A stretch of 57,125 nt of DNA, from NCBI GenBank assembly GCA_003216955.1, contig QCHZ01000009.1, positions 1 to 57,125 of the forward strand, in the 5' to 3' direction. How positions within the stretch are numbered: position 1 is the first letter of the stretch; every line of letters starts with the position of its first letter. The DNA is from Prochlorococcus sp. AG-402-I21. Lineage in GTDB: Bacteria; Cyanobacteriota; Cyanobacteriia; PCC-6307; Cyanobiaceae. The notes under the pieces were generated by a model. It saw nothing but the letters and a program-made list of their open reading frames with translations. It was not told the origin of the DNA and searched no databases. A program made the translations under genes and the position numbers. Of the stretch, positions 10,008 to 19,207 are shown piece after piece.

Positions 10008-11042
10008 CTATCTTTTACTTTCTGTTCTGATTCTTGTTTTATGAATTAGTTTTATATATTTTCTCCTCCAATTACTTATTGGTAATATTCTTGCTATTGG
10101 TCTCATTCTACTTCTTCTTTCTTTGTGACTTCTAATCCCAAGTAAAACATCATAAAGAAAATTTAAACTGTCTTTTTTAGTTTCAAAAATACCCATTCTT
10201 TGAGGTGAATCTTTTTGATCTAAAAGTGGTTTTGTCACTTCGTAAGCTTGTTTATATTCAAACCATGGAATAGAGGGCCATAAATGATGAACTAAATGAT
10301 AATTTTGTCCCATTATTAGCAAATTCATTAATTTGCTTGGATAAACTCTTGCATTTTTCCATCTATTTCTAGACTGAAAAGGTCTATGAGGTAGATAATC
10401 AAAAAATATTCCTAAAGTGACTCCCACCATTAATGCTGGGCCGAACCATAAATTATAAATAACATTCATAAAATTATATTTAATTCCTGCAATTACTATG
10501 CAAATAAATATTCCTCTTTCAATTCCCCATTGCATTAGTTCAAACTTTCTCCAAAGTTTTCGCTCAAAGAAAAAATATTCATGATAAAAAAATCTTGGAG
10601 CAATTAACCAAATAGGACCAAAGGTGCTAACTATGTGATCAGGATCGTTTTTTGGGTCATTAACGTATTTGTGATGCTCCAGATGAACTCTTGTGAAAAC
10701 TGGGAAACTAAAGCCTAGTAATATAGCTGACCCATGTCCCATGAATTGATTGATCCATTTATTTGGATGGGCAGCATTGTGACAGGCATCATGAATAACG
10801 GTGCCTTCCATATGAAGAGCTAAAAAGGCTAATGCAACCAAAATTGGTAACGGCCAGTTCCCCTGATACCACTGCCAAACACTAACTATTGCAAGAATAT
10901 AACCACCAAAGAAAAGGCCTAAAGTTACGTTTAAAGGCTTAGGCGGATCAAGATATTCTTGGATCTCATTTTGCCAGTCGCGTAATGACTTCAGCTTTTT
11001 CGTTGCCTTGTTTTTGTCAGACCTCGATAAGCACTGGGTCAT
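10008..11042 (-). CDS. crtR: Beta-carotene hydroxylase
   Basis: A membrane di-iron hydroxylase that adds the 3-hydroxyl groups to beta-ionone rings, giving zeaxanthin, a major photoprotective carotenoid of Prochlorococcus. Its 344 residues carry the histidine boxes of the fatty-acid-desaturase-like superfamily: HDACHNAAH (84-92), HLEHHKYVND (120-129) and NYHLVHH (247-253) followed by LWPSIPW. Hydrophobic segments lie around 38-60, 64-78, 104-118 and 177-215. This is the CrtR type, not the bacterial CrtZ type. Confidence 0.94.
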   Translation of the reverse strand: MTQCLSRSDKNKATKKLKSLRDWQNEIQEYLDPPKPLNVTLGLFFGGYILAIVSVWQWYQGNWPLPILVALAFLALHMEGTVIHDACHNAAHPNKWINQFMGHGSAILLGFSFPVFTRVHLEHHKYVNDPKNDPDHIVSTFGPIWLIAPRFFYHEYFFFERKLWRKFELMQWGIERGIFICIVIAGIKYNFMNVIYNLWFGPALMVGVTLGIFFDYLPHRPFQSRNRWKNARVYPSKLMNLLIMGQNYHLVHHLWPSIPWFEYKQAYEVTKPLLDQKDSPQRMGIFETKKDSLNFLYDVLLGIRSHKERRSRMRPIARILPISNWRRKYIKLIHKTRIRTESKR

Positions 11043-11091
11043 TGCTTGATGTGAATGAGATTAATTGAACTTGAACAGCCTAATTAAAAAA

Positions 11092-11174
11092 TGCCCACCG
11101 GGAGACTTGAACTCCCACGACATAAAGCCACTGGTACCTAAAACCAGCGCGTCTACCAATTCCGCCAGGTGGGC
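11092..11174 (-). tRNA. tRNA-Leu(UAG)
   Basis: The minus strand folds into an 83-base class II tRNA: acceptor GCCCACC pairs with GGTGGGC, the discriminator is A, the anticodon arm CTGGT/ACCAG closes a loop TTTAGGT with anticodon UAG, and a long variable arm precedes the TTCAAGT T-loop. CCA is not encoded. It lies between crtR and an uncharacterised plus-strand membrane protein. Confidence 0.96.
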
Positions 11175-11377
11175 CAAAGGTTTTCACCGATTGTCAATTG
11201 ATTCTAGCAGCTCATTGATGGCTATTTAAAGACTATTTTTGATTCGTGTACGTAAAAAGATTAATGTAAAATTCATATTTGTATTTTAGACATTTGAAAT
11301 TCACTTTTTTTACGCATGATTTTTAGTTGTTCAATAAGCTCCTCTCAGTACAAAAAAAATTTATATTGAGAAAAAAT

Positions 11378-11896
11378 ATGTTTGTTTCAATTTTTGGATA
11401 CTTATTTTTTTTCGTCGGACTTTTGATATTAGCTTTGCCTTTAATGCTTGTCGAACTAAGTAGGCCAAGAGATTGGTTAATGGGCGGACTTTTTCTATTT
11501 TTAGGATTATTCCTTCTAGTGGAAAATGAGCTTCTAAGAGGTTCAATAAATTTACTTGTTATCCCTATGACAATTTTGTATGGAAAAATGATTTTAGAGA
11601 TTTTTCAAAATAGATGGTATCAATTAGGTTCTGAAGAGAAAAAGCGTATTGGATCTTTTCAGAGATGGTTTGAATCTTTTAAACAGCTCGGTCAAAGTTT
11701 TTCTTTACTGGGGAAAGGCTTTTTAAAGTTTTTTACAAGCTTTACTAAACAATCTGCAAAACCTCTAAAAGAAAAAAAATGGGTTCATCCAGAATTGAAA
11801 GTGGATGCTAAGAAGAAAGTTGTTGATCAATCCCTCGTAATTGATTCCAAAACGATCAGAAATCAAGAATTAACTGAAAAAGAAGGGACTTCTTGA
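11378..11896 (+). CDS. Uncharacterised membrane protein upstream of ileS
   Basis: I do not recognise this family with confidence; a Ycf66-like protein is a weak possibility. From the ATG at 11378 it is 172 residues. An upstream in-frame TTG at 11327 would add 17 basic residues, and I prefer the ATG because the first hydrophobic helix follows at once. There appear to be three or four membrane segments in the first 80 residues, with LSRPRDW between the first two, then a basic soluble tail (QNRWYQLGSEEKKR and onward) ending in a Lys-rich region. ileS begins 35 bases downstream on the same strand. Confidence 0.6.
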   Translation: MFVSIFGYLFFFVGLLILALPLMLVELSRPRDWLMGGLFLFLGLFLLVENELLRGSINLLVIPMTILYGKMILEIFQNRWYQLGSEEKKRIGSFQRWFESFKQLGQSFSLLGKGFLKFFTSFTKQSAKPLKEKKWVHPELKVDAKKKVVDQSLVIDSKTIRNQELTEKEGTS

Positions 11897-11931
11897 TAAG
11901 GTTAAAAGGTCTCAGGTACCCCTGATAATTA

Positions 11932-14850
11932 TTGAATATTTTTAAAGTGAATAATGTCAATAAAGATTCTCAAAAGGATCGTCCCAGTTACAAAGACACT
12001 CTCAACCTTTTGCAGACTAATTTTGGGATGAGGGCCAATGCAACTCTAAGAGAACCTGAGTTGCAAGCTTTTTGGACTGAAAAAAAGATAGATTTTGAAT
12101 TAGGCTTGAACAATTCTGGAGAGACTTTTACTTTGCATGATGGCCCACCATATGCAAATGGGACGCTTCATATGGGTCATGCTCTTAACAAAGTATTAAA
12201 GGACATAATCAATAAATTTCAAACAATGCAAGGGAAAAAAGTTTGTTATGTTCCTGGATGGGATTGTCATGGATTGCCTATTGAACTGAAAGTTCTTCAA
12301 GCTTTGGATAAAACTCAACGAGCTGAATTAAACCCTATTAAATTGAGAAAAAAAGCAGCTGCTTATGCAAAAAAGCAAGTTTCTCAACAAATGGAAGGTT
12401 TTAAAAGATGGGGAGTATGGGGTAATTGGGATAAACCTTATTTAACTTTAGATAAAAAATTTGAAGCCTCTCAGATTAAGTTGTTTGGAGAAATGGTCTT
12501 TAAAGGATACATATATCGAGGTCTAAAACCAGTCCATTGGAGTCCAAGTTCTCAAACTGCTCTTGCTGAGGCGGAATTAGAATATCCAACAGGTCATGTT
12601 AGCAAAAGTATTTATGTTGGATTTAAAGTTGATCAAGTATCAAAAATATTAAGTCAAGAAATTTCTAATCAAGCCCCAGATTTATTTGATTCTGAAGGTA
12701 AATTAAAAGAAGTCAAACTTATTATTTGGACTACTACTCCTTGGACAATTCCTGCAAATGAGGCCATATCAGTAAACCAAAAATTAGACTATGTAATTGC
12801 ACAAAGTCCTGATAGTTCATTAGTTATTATTGCTAATGATCTTTTGGAAGAAGTATCTGCCAGTGTAGGAATCAATTATGAAAAAAGAGTATTAATCAAA
12901 GGATCAAAGTTAGATGGAGTTGTATATAAACACCCTTTATTTGATAAAACAAGTCCGGTTGTTTTAGGCGGAGATTATATAACAATTGACTCAGGGACCG
13001 GACTAGTTCATACTGCTCCAGGTCATGGTGTGGATGATTTTAATACTGCTAAAAAATATAAGTTACCAATTTCTTGTCCTGTCGATGCAAGAGGGTTTCT
13101 AACTAAGGAAGCTGGAAAATTTGAAGGTTTAAATGTATTAAAAGATGCTAACAAAATTATAATAAATGAGCTTATTGATACTGGATCTTTGCTTAAAGAA
13201 GTTCCATATGAGCACAGATATCCTTATGATTGGAGAACTAAGAAACCAACTATTTTTAGAGCTACAGAGCAATGGTTTGCTTCTGTTGAAGGATTTAGGG
13301 ATAAAGCACTTTCTGCAATAGAAGATGTTATTTGGCTTCCTGAATCTGGTAAAAATAGAATTGATTCTATGGTTAGAGAAAGAGGAGATTGGTGTATTTC
13401 TCGACAAAGGACTTGGGGTGTACCAATACCAGTATTCTATGAAAAGAATGGAAAAGATATTTTACTCAATAAAGAAACTATTTCTCATATAGCTGACTTA
13501 TTTTCTATTCATGGTGCAGATATTTGGTGGGAATATGAAGTATCTCAGCTATTACCTCCTTCTTATTTAAATGAGGCAAATCGATGGCAAAAAGGAACTG
13601 ATACTATGGATGTTTGGTTTGACTCTGGATCTAGTTGGTCTTCAGTTGTTTCTAAGAAAGATAATTTAAATTATCCAGCAGATTTATATTTGGAAGGATC
13701 TGATCAACATCGAGGTTGGTTTCAGTCCTCTTTATTAACCTCTGTAGCAGTCAATGAACATGCACCTTTTAAAAAGGTCCTTACACATGGTTTTGCTTTA
13801 GATGAGAATGGCAGAAAAATGAGTAAATCCTTAGGAAACATTATTGACCCTTTAGTTATAATTAATGGTGGTTCAAATAAGAAATTAGATCCTGCTTACG
13901 GAGCTGATGTTTTAAGGCTTTGGGTTAGTTCTGTTGATTACTCTGCAGATGTTCCTATTGGATCAAATATACTTAAGCAAATTTCAGATGTTTATCGTAA
14001 GGTTCGAAATACCTCAAGATATCTATTAGGAAATCTCTATGATTTTGATGTTAAAAATGATTCCATTGATATCGCTAATCTACCATTGCTAGATAAATGG
14101 ATGTTGAATAGAACAGCTGAAGTAATAGACGACATAACAGAAGCATACTCTAATTTTGAATTTTCGAAATTCTTCCAAACAATTCAGAATTTTTGCGTGG
14201 TAGATCTATCTAATTTCTACTTAGATATTGCAAAAGACAGATTATATGTGAGCTCTAAATCTGATTTTAGAAGAAGAAGCTGTCAGACAGTTTTATCCTT
14301 AGTTATTGAGACAATATCTGGTCTAATTGCACCTGTTTTATGCCATATGGCAGAGGATATTTGGCAGAATATTCCATATAGTTTGGACGAATCCTCGGTA
14401 TTCCTAAGAGGATGGCCTAATGCTCCTGAATCATGGAGAAATAGTAGTTTGAACTGCCATGTTATTAAACTCCGCAAATTAAGATCAGTTGTTAATCGTA
14501 TGTTGGAGAGCTGTAGAAATAATCAGGAGTTAGGTTCTTCTTTGGAAGCCTCAGTAAGGATTGATGTATTTGATGAAAATCTTCAAGCTGCTATTGAATG
14601 GTTGGCTAAAAGCGAATCAAATCATGTTGATGTATTAAGAGATTGGTTGCTGGTCTCATCTTTACAAATTGGTGGTGAGCCTTGGGCTGAAGTTTTAGTT
14701 AGTGAGAATAATGATATTGCTTCAGTTGAGATTGCAAAAGCAAGAGGGTTTAAGTGTGAAAGATGTTGGCATTATGAAATTGAAATGAGTCAGAATCAAC
14801 AACATCAAAATATTTGTAAAAGGTGCGAAAAAGTAGTTTTGGCTATTTAA
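11932..14850 (+). CDS. ileS: Isoleucyl-tRNA synthetase
   Basis: A class Ia aminoacyl-tRNA synthetase that charges tRNA-Ile. The 972-residue protein has the HIGH-type motif HMGH near residue 80, the catalytic-domain signature [10 protein letters not shown], an editing domain with [10 protein letters not shown] and [20 protein letters not shown], the KMSKS motif near 628, and a C-terminal zinc-binding tail with CERC and CKRC (about 942-963). The assigned TTG start is the first codon after an in-frame stop that could initiate; a GTG at 11947 is the alternative. I see no T-box leader upstream. Confidence 0.97.
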   Translation: MNIFKVNNVNKDSQKDRPSYKDTLNLLQTNFGMRANATLREPELQAFWTEKKIDFELGLNNSGETFTLHDGPPYANGTLHMGHALNKVLKDIINKFQTMQGKKVCYVPGWDCHGLPIELKVLQALDKTQRAELNPIKLRKKAAAYAKKQVSQQMEGFKRWGVWGNWDKPYLTLDKKFEASQIKLFGEMVFKGYIYRGLKPVHWSPSSQTALAEAELEYPTGHVSKSIYVGFKVDQVSKILSQEISNQAPDLFDSEGKLKEVKLIIWTTTPWTIPANEAISVNQKLDYVIAQSPDSSLVIIANDLLEEVSASVGINYEKRVLIKGSKLDGVVYKHPLFDKTSPVVLGGDYITIDSGTGLVHTAPGHGVDDFNTAKKYKLPISCPVDARGFLTKEAGKFEGLNVLKDANKIIINELIDTGSLLKEVPYEHRYPYDWRTKKPTIFRATEQWFASVEGFRDKALSAIEDVIWLPESGKNRIDSMVRERGDWCISRQRTWGVPIPVFYEKNGKDILLNKETISHIADLFSIHGADIWWEYEVSQLLPPSYLNEANRWQKGTDTMDVWFDSGSSWSSVVSKKDNLNYPADLYLEGSDQHRGWFQSSLLTSVAVNEHAPFKKVLTHGFALDENGRKMSKSLGNIIDPLVIINGGSNKKLDPAYGADVLRLWVSSVDYSADVPIGSNILKQISDVYRKVRNTSRYLLGNLYDFDVKNDSIDIANLPLLDKWMLNRTAEVIDDITEAYSNFEFSKFFQTIQNFCVVDLSNFYLDIAKDRLYVSSKSDFRRRSCQTVLSLVIETISGLIAPVLCHMAEDIWQNIPYSLDESSVFLRGWPNAPESWRNSSLNCHVIKLRKLRSVVNRMLESCRNNQELGSSLEASVRIDVFDENLQAAIEWLAKSESNHVDVLRDWLLVSSLQIGGEPWAEVLVSENNDIASVEIAKARGFKCERCWHYEIEMSQNQQHQNICKRCEKVVLAI

Positions 14851-14887
14851 GAAGTGATTAAAATTAAATATTAAATTAATTTAGTTT

Positions 14888-15499
14888 TTAAAATTTACCA
14901 GCGAAACGCCCATTTTTTGGCAATTGGATAATCAACCATTGCAGCAAACCTATTAAATATAATATCAAAGCTATATATGCAAAAAATGTAGCAAACCCTT
15001 TGCTCCAATTGCCATCTAAAACAAATTTTATAATTATTTTTGTTGTAGTAAAGGAGTTTGTGGGTATTTCTCTCCAAGAATCACAGTAGCTACTATTAAC
15101 TGAAGTTAAACACCTCCAACTAAATATATGAAGTCCCGTATTCAGAATGGACCAGAAGGATAAAGTCCATCGCCAAATACGTGTGGTCAAAGCAATAGGT
15201 TTGTAAATAGGCATTTCATCAATTTCTTCATTGAGATCAAACCAGAACCAAATAGAAGCAACCATAAGTAAGGGTGCAATGAATGAAATTGATTGACCTA
15301 ATTGACTTTCACCACTAAGAAATAAAAGGTTGATTGCATAAAGACTAGAAACTTTCCAGTAGATTGATAAAAGTCGATCAAGAGACTTTGAATTTGATAT
15401 TTTTGCCCAAATCAATAGAAATAATGGGAGTCCAAATGCGAAGGTAGCAGCAATTCGATATGAGAGCCAAACTAGAATTTGGAATTGAGTTTCAGTCAA
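14888..15499 (-). CDS. DUF3177-like cyanobacterial membrane protein
   Basis: A 203-residue integral membrane protein that best fits the cyanobacteria-restricted DUF3177 family; function unknown. I count five or so hydrophobic segments (about 10-30, 45-60, 70-87, 108-126 and 168-192), separated by short loops with an acidic DLNEEIDEMP stretch after the third. Two cysteines (in WRCLTS and SYCDSW) sit in one loop and could form a disulfide. It converges on ileS and is divergent from trmB. Confidence 0.6.
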   Translation of the reverse strand: MTETQFQILVWLSYRIAATFAFGLPLFLLIWAKISNSKSLDRLLSIYWKVSSLYAINLLFLSGESQLGQSISFIAPLLMVASIWFWFDLNEEIDEMPIYKPIALTTRIWRWTLSFWSILNTGLHIFSWRCLTSVNSSYCDSWREIPTNSFTTTKIIIKFVLDGNWSKGFATFFAYIALILYLIGLLQWLIIQLPKNGRFAGKF

Positions 15500-15646
15500 A
15501 AAAAAATCTCATTCACTTTTATTATCAACCTTGAGGTATTCTTTTGATGACTATTCTTAATTATTAAAGTATTTTCTCCACATTTAAAGAACTCTTAAGC
15601 TATTCATTCAATTCAGCCCATTGGTTAATTATTACTAGACTTTGTG

Positions 15647-15690
15647 TTGAATAATAGGCTCTATTCAAAAATGTAAAAAATTTTTTGAAT
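15647..15690 (+). promoter_or_regulatory. Overlapping alternative hairpins in the trmB leader
   Basis: The seven bases TTGAATA (15647-15653) can pair with TATTCAA (15662-15668). The same segment, as ATTCAAAAA (15663-15671), can instead pair with TTTTTGAAT (15682-15690), which is followed by a U-rich run. The two stems are mutually exclusive, like an antiterminator/terminator pair, 74 bases before the trmB start. In such AT-rich DNA this may be coincidence. Confidence 0.25.
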
Positions 15691-15763
15691 TTTATTTTAT
15701 TCTGTAAAAGTTAATTAACTTGCTAATATAATAGTCTGATTTATTAATTTTAGATTTCATTCT

Positions 15764-16408
15764 GTGAGACAGCATGTAAATCCTCTTAGTCAATTTTTTC
15801 AGCTACCATTATCACTTCCAAATAAAAATCTTCTTTTTAGCAAATCTCATTATCCAATTCATATAGATATTGGATCTGCAAAAGGGGAATTTCTGATTGC
15901 ATTAGCAACAAAATATACTGACTGGAATTTTATGGGACTTGAGATAAGAGAACCTCTTGTTCGCATGTCTGAAAAAAAAAGAAAAAAATTGGAATTGGAT
16001 AACTTAAAATTTTTATTTTGTAATGTCAATGTCAGTCTAGATGAATGGTTATCAGATTTAGATTGTGGTCAATTAAAAAGAGTTTCAATTCAATTTCCAG
16101 ACCCATGGTTTAAAAGAAAACACTTCAAAAGGAGAGTTTTAAATATAAATCTTTTACAATCAATTGCTAAAAATATGAGTAAAGATGGCGAAATATTCAT
16201 TCAAAGTGATATATTTAAATTGTTTGAATCCATGACTAATATGATTGATAAAAGTAGATATTTCAATCGGAAAGATGAAGGAAATTTTAGATTTCTTGAT
16301 AAGAATCCCTATGATTCTATGACAGATAGAGAATTACTTTCTCTTAAGAAAAATTTGCCAATTTATAGAGTAATTTATACTAGAAATAGTATGTTATTCG
16401 TTGATTAA
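15764..16408 (+). CDS. trmB: tRNA (guanine-N7-)-methyltransferase
   Basis: It methylates G46 in the variable loop of tRNAs using S-adenosylmethionine. The 214-residue protein contains the SAM-binding loop DIGSAKGEF (35-43), the acidic GLEIRE (58-63), and the family signature QFPDPWFKRKH (110-120) followed by KRR. The start is GTG at 15764, directly preceding RQHVNPL, which is a typical TrmB N-terminus. A possible leader structure lies at 15647-15690. Confidence 0.95.
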   Translation: MRQHVNPLSQFFQLPLSLPNKNLLFSKSHYPIHIDIGSAKGEFLIALATKYTDWNFMGLEIREPLVRMSEKKRKKLELDNLKFLFCNVNVSLDEWLSDLDCGQLKRVSIQFPDPWFKRKHFKRRVLNINLLQSIAKNMSKDGEIFIQSDIFKLFESMTNMIDKSRYFNRKDEGNFRFLDKNPYDSMTDRELLSLKKNLPIYRVIYTRNSMLFVD

Positions 16409-16487
16409 GTTGGTTTTTAGTTAATTATGCGATTTGGTTACAATGAAAGTTTATGTATATAATTATTAGTATAAAGTATTAATTCTA

Positions 16488-17063
16488 ATGATTGATAACA
16501 CTAATAAAGATATAGACCTTGGATCCCTTCAGAAGATTTTCTTGGTTTTTCTGAGTCTTTTTTTGGTTGCTACATTATTCTTTTTCCGCAGTGGGTTTAA
16601 AGCTAATGCCATGCTTGACCAATTAGCAAAGAACTCCCTTGAACCAGATATAGCTTTATCAAATGGTAGACCTACAGTATTTGAATTTTATGCGGATTGG
16701 TGTGAAGCTTGTAAGGAAATGGCTCCTGATATGATTGATGCCAAAAAACTAACTTTAAATAAATTAGATATAGTTTTGCTTAATGTTGATAATTCTAGGT
16801 GGTTTGATTTGATTGATAAATATGATGTTAATGGGATTCCTCAATTAACCTTTTTTGACGATAAGGGTGATCTTAAAGGCGTTTCATTAGGGGTTAGAAA
16901 ATATAGTGAACTTAATGAATTATTTCTTGCTTTAATTAATAATTCTGAATTACCCTCATTTACTAAATTATCAAATTCAAGTACATTAATTTCTAAAAAT
17001 AATTTAGAAAACTTTAATATAAATGACAATATAAGATCGGAAGGGCCTAGATATCACAGTTAG
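16488..17063 (+). CDS. Membrane-anchored thioredoxin-like protein (TxlA/HCF164 type)
   Basis: A 191-residue protein with one N-terminal membrane helix (about 17-34) followed by a thioredoxin domain with the redox pair Cys72-Cys75 in YADWCEACKEMAP. Cis-Pro is in GIPQLTFFD. The arrangement fits TxlA/HCF164-like thiol oxidoreductases, which in thylakoids help reduce apocytochromes for heme attachment or pass reducing power to the lumen. The tail after about 150 is low-complexity and rich in Asn and Ser. Its last four bases overlap the convergent thyX gene. Confidence 0.85.
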   Translation: MIDNTNKDIDLGSLQKIFLVFLSLFLVATLFFFRSGFKANAMLDQLAKNSLEPDIALSNGRPTVFEFYADWCEACKEMAPDMIDAKKLTLNKLDIVLLNVDNSRWFDLIDKYDVNGIPQLTFFDDKGDLKGVSLGVRKYSELNELFLALINNSELPSFTKLSNSSTLISKNNLENFNINDNIRSEGPRYHS

Positions 17064-17698
17064 TCTAGCCAATTCAAAGCGGATGAAACTATTGGATATT
17101 CTTTTGAAAAAATATTTCTGCATTCTTGTGCAATATTCATATGTTCTTTTTGGGTCCCGTGACCAGTCCTTAGATTTATGTAATGTATCCATGAACGACA
17201 TGATCCTGTCATATAAATTCTTGTTGGTGTAGCAAGTGGAAGTACAAATCTTGCACATTCTTTAGCGATTCCAGCTTCTAACATTTCTTCATAAAGCTCT
17301 TTATTTTGTTCGAATTGTCTTTTTATTTTTTTATTAAATTGATTAATAACTTCCTTTGATAAATCTGAGATGGAGTTTTGTCTATTTTTATTATCTTGCC
17401 TTCTTAATTCTGGTATGGGAATTTCTCCTAATTGCCTACTATCTGCGTAGCGTTGAGAGAACTCTTGAAAAGTAAATGACCGATGTCTTAATATTTGTGC
17501 AGCAATTCCTCGAGTAGTTTCTATTTGCAAAGTCATATAGGCTTGCTCAAATACGCTCCAATGCTCATTTTTTATGCAATATCCAATTAGTTTGGTGAAG
17601 TCATCATTGTCTTGATTCTTTGGATTACTAACCCTGGCAATGTATGCCATGCTTTTTTCGGCATCGGGTGTAGAAGTTACGAATTTAACAAGACTCAT
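17060..17698 (-). CDS. thyX: FAD-dependent thymidylate synthase
   Basis: It makes dTMP from dUMP with methylene-tetrahydrofolate, using FAD and NADPH, and replaces the unrelated ThyA. The diagnostic RHRxxSxxxxSxR motif is present as RHRSFTFQEFSQR (71-83). The length of 212 is normal. It is the last gene of a minus-strand run, two bases after dcd, so the deamination of dCTP (source of dUMP) and its methylation are encoded together. Confidence 0.97.
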   Translation of the reverse strand: MSLVKFVTSTPDAEKSMAYIARVSNPKNQDNDDFTKLIGYCIKNEHWSVFEQAYMTLQIETTRGIAAQILRHRSFTFQEFSQRYADSRQLGEIPIPELRRQDNKNRQNSISDLSKEVINQFNKKIKRQFEQNKELYEEMLEAGIAKECARFVLPLATPTRIYMTGSCRSWIHYINLRTGHGTQKEHMNIAQECRNIFSKEYPIVSSALNWLD

Positions 17699-17700
17699 AT

Positions 17701-18294
17701 TTAAACTTTTGCAAGAGTTACTCTTTCTTTTTGAAATTGATATTTACCTTTTCTATCACTGTATGTAGTTTCACAGGGATCTCCTTCAAAGAAAAGCAAT
17801 TGACAAATCCCCTCTTCGGCATAAATCCTGCAATCTGCTCCTGAGCTATTGCTAAATTCAAGAGTCAGATGCCCTTCCCAGCTTGCTTCCGCAGGAGTGG
17901 TATTTACGATTATTCCTAAGCGGGCGTAGGTGCTTTTCCCAAGGCAAATGACAGTAATATTAGGCGGGACCTTCATTTTTTCTAATGCAACACCAAGTCC
18001 ATAAGAGTGTGCAGGTAAAATAAAATATTTCCCATCCTCGTCTTCTTTTAAATCAGTAGGTTCTAAGTTGGCAGGATTAAACTTTTTAGGATTCATTACT
18101 GTTCCGGGGACATGCCTAAAAATTAAAAATTCTTTAGAAGAGAGACGCAAATCATATCCATAAGATGAGCACCCAAAGCTTAAAACAGGAGATTTTTTTG
18201 ATTCCGGTTCAAGATGTCTTATCAGTTTTTCTTGAAAAGGTTCAAGCATTCCCAAGGAAGCCTGCTTTGAAATCCAACGATCGTTCTTTAACAT
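17701..18294 (-). CDS. dcd: dCTP deaminase
   Basis: It deaminates dCTP to dUTP, which after hydrolysis feeds thymidylate synthesis. The 197-residue chain shows the Dcd/dUTPase fold motifs: SFGCSSYGYDLRL near residues 40-52, GKSTYARLGIIVNTTPAEASWEGHLTLE in the middle part with the catalytic Glu, and a C-terminal KYQFQ segment. It abuts the CobO-like gene upstream without a gap and precedes thyX by two bases, indicating one transcript. Confidence 0.96.
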   Translation of the reverse strand: MLKNDRWISKQASLGMLEPFQEKLIRHLEPESKKSPVLSFGCSSYGYDLRLSSKEFLIFRHVPGTVMNPKKFNPANLEPTDLKEDEDGKYFILPAHSYGLGVALEKMKVPPNITVICLGKSTYARLGIIVNTTPAEASWEGHLTLEFSNSSGADCRIYAEEGICQLLFFEGDPCETTYSDRKGKYQFQKERVTLAKV

Positions 18295-18891
18295 TTAATT
18301 GCAGCGTAACTCGGTGATTTGATCAGCTATTGCCATTATTTTAGGAGGTATTGATGGTCCTGTAAGAATAATATCTGTAGATGATGGGCGATTATTGATC
18401 AGGAAAATTAAATCATTTTCCTCAATAAAACCCAGGTTAATTGCCATTCCTATTTCATCAAGAACGACTTTATCTAATTTTGTTTCAATTAAACGTTCTT
18501 TGCAGAATTCCCAAAGTTCTTTTATCGCTTTCTCTTCATATTTTCTTTTTAAAGACAAATTTACCTCAGATATTTCTTCAGGTAAGCAAGTTTCAATCGC
18601 TGGCCTCAGCCACTCAAGTCGCCCACAAAGATTAATAGCACCATTTGGTCCTTGATTAACTCCACCTCTCAAAAATTGAGCTATTAAAACTTTGCTTCCC
18701 AATCCTGCAGATCTAATTGCCTCACTCAAAACAACAGAAAAACTACCTCTAAATGTAGAAGTATGGATTTGCACCTGGCCTTGGGTCGCAACTAGCTGTA
18801 AGGGCTTTCTAATAGGGGTAGTTTTGAGGCCGGTCTCCGATGAACAAGATGAACCCCTCTGTTGCGCATTAAGGCTAACTCGTGCATTCAT
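18295..18891 (-). CDS. CobO/BtuR-like protein lacking a canonical P-loop
   Basis: The 198-residue protein resembles corrinoid adenosyltransferases of the CobO/BtuR family in its second half: VLIAQFLRGG, then LDKVVLDEIGMAINLGF, ILTGPSIPP and ADQITELR. Those enzymes add the 5'-deoxyadenosyl group of ATP to cob(I)alamin. The expected phosphate-binding loop GNGKGKTT is replaced by STFRGSFS (residues 45-52), so the Walker A lysine and glycines are lost. Either it binds nucleotide differently or it has another role. It is first in a run with dcd and thyX, and is divergent from ntcA. Confidence 0.7.
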   Translation of the reverse strand: MNARVSLNAQQRGSSCSSETGLKTTPIRKPLQLVATQGQVQIHTSTFRGSFSVVLSEAIRSAGLGSKVLIAQFLRGGVNQGPNGAINLCGRLEWLRPAIETCLPEEISEVNLSLKRKYEEKAIKELWEFCKERLIETKLDKVVLDEIGMAINLGFIEENDLIFLINNRPSSTDIILTGPSIPPKIMAIADQITELRCN

Positions 18892-19207
18892 CTCAATCTT
18901 TTTCAGAATATCTACTAATTAATCTAGCGGCATAAAATTTGTAATCAACCAATTCAACACTATCTGTGGTGTATAGAATGAAAATACTTAATTATCTAGA
19001 TTATATAAGACTCTAAAACTGGCCAAGGCAAAACCTGAATATGTAGCATCTGATACTTTTTGATAGCAGTTTTAGCTTTGTAGAGTAAAAATATAGAATA
19101 ATTAGAAAAGTTTGAGAATGGATTGGTGACGTAGCTTCAAAAAAGTCGCCATGGCTACATATCGTTTTTTCTCAACTTATTAATCTTTTCTGAACAATAA
19201 ATTAAAT
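18892..19207. other. Divergent regulatory region between the CobO-like gene and ntcA
   Basis: These 316 bases contain no convincing gene. They hold the NtcA-type promoter of ntcA (19043-19086) and must also contain the promoter for the minus-strand CobO-like-dcd-thyX run. A long leader of roughly 115 bases follows the likely ntcA transcription start. Confidence 0.6.
19043..19086 (+). promoter_or_regulatory. NtcA box and -10 element of the ntcA promoter
   Basis: A perfect GTA-N8-TAC site lies at 19043-19056. Twenty-four bases further on is TAGAGT (19081-19086), which matches the TAN3T -10 element. This spacing is the class II NtcA-activated promoter layout known from other cyanobacteria (roughly 20-24 bases). 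Transcription would start near 19093, leaving a leader of about 115 bases before ntcA. Autoactivation of ntcA is well known; here it is inferred from the site. Confidence 0.82.

Noticed and set aside
18971-18987. GTA-N11-TAC upstream of ntcA as an additional NtcA box
   Set aside because: The spacing of 11 does not fit the N8 requirement, and a perfect site is present at 19043-19056.
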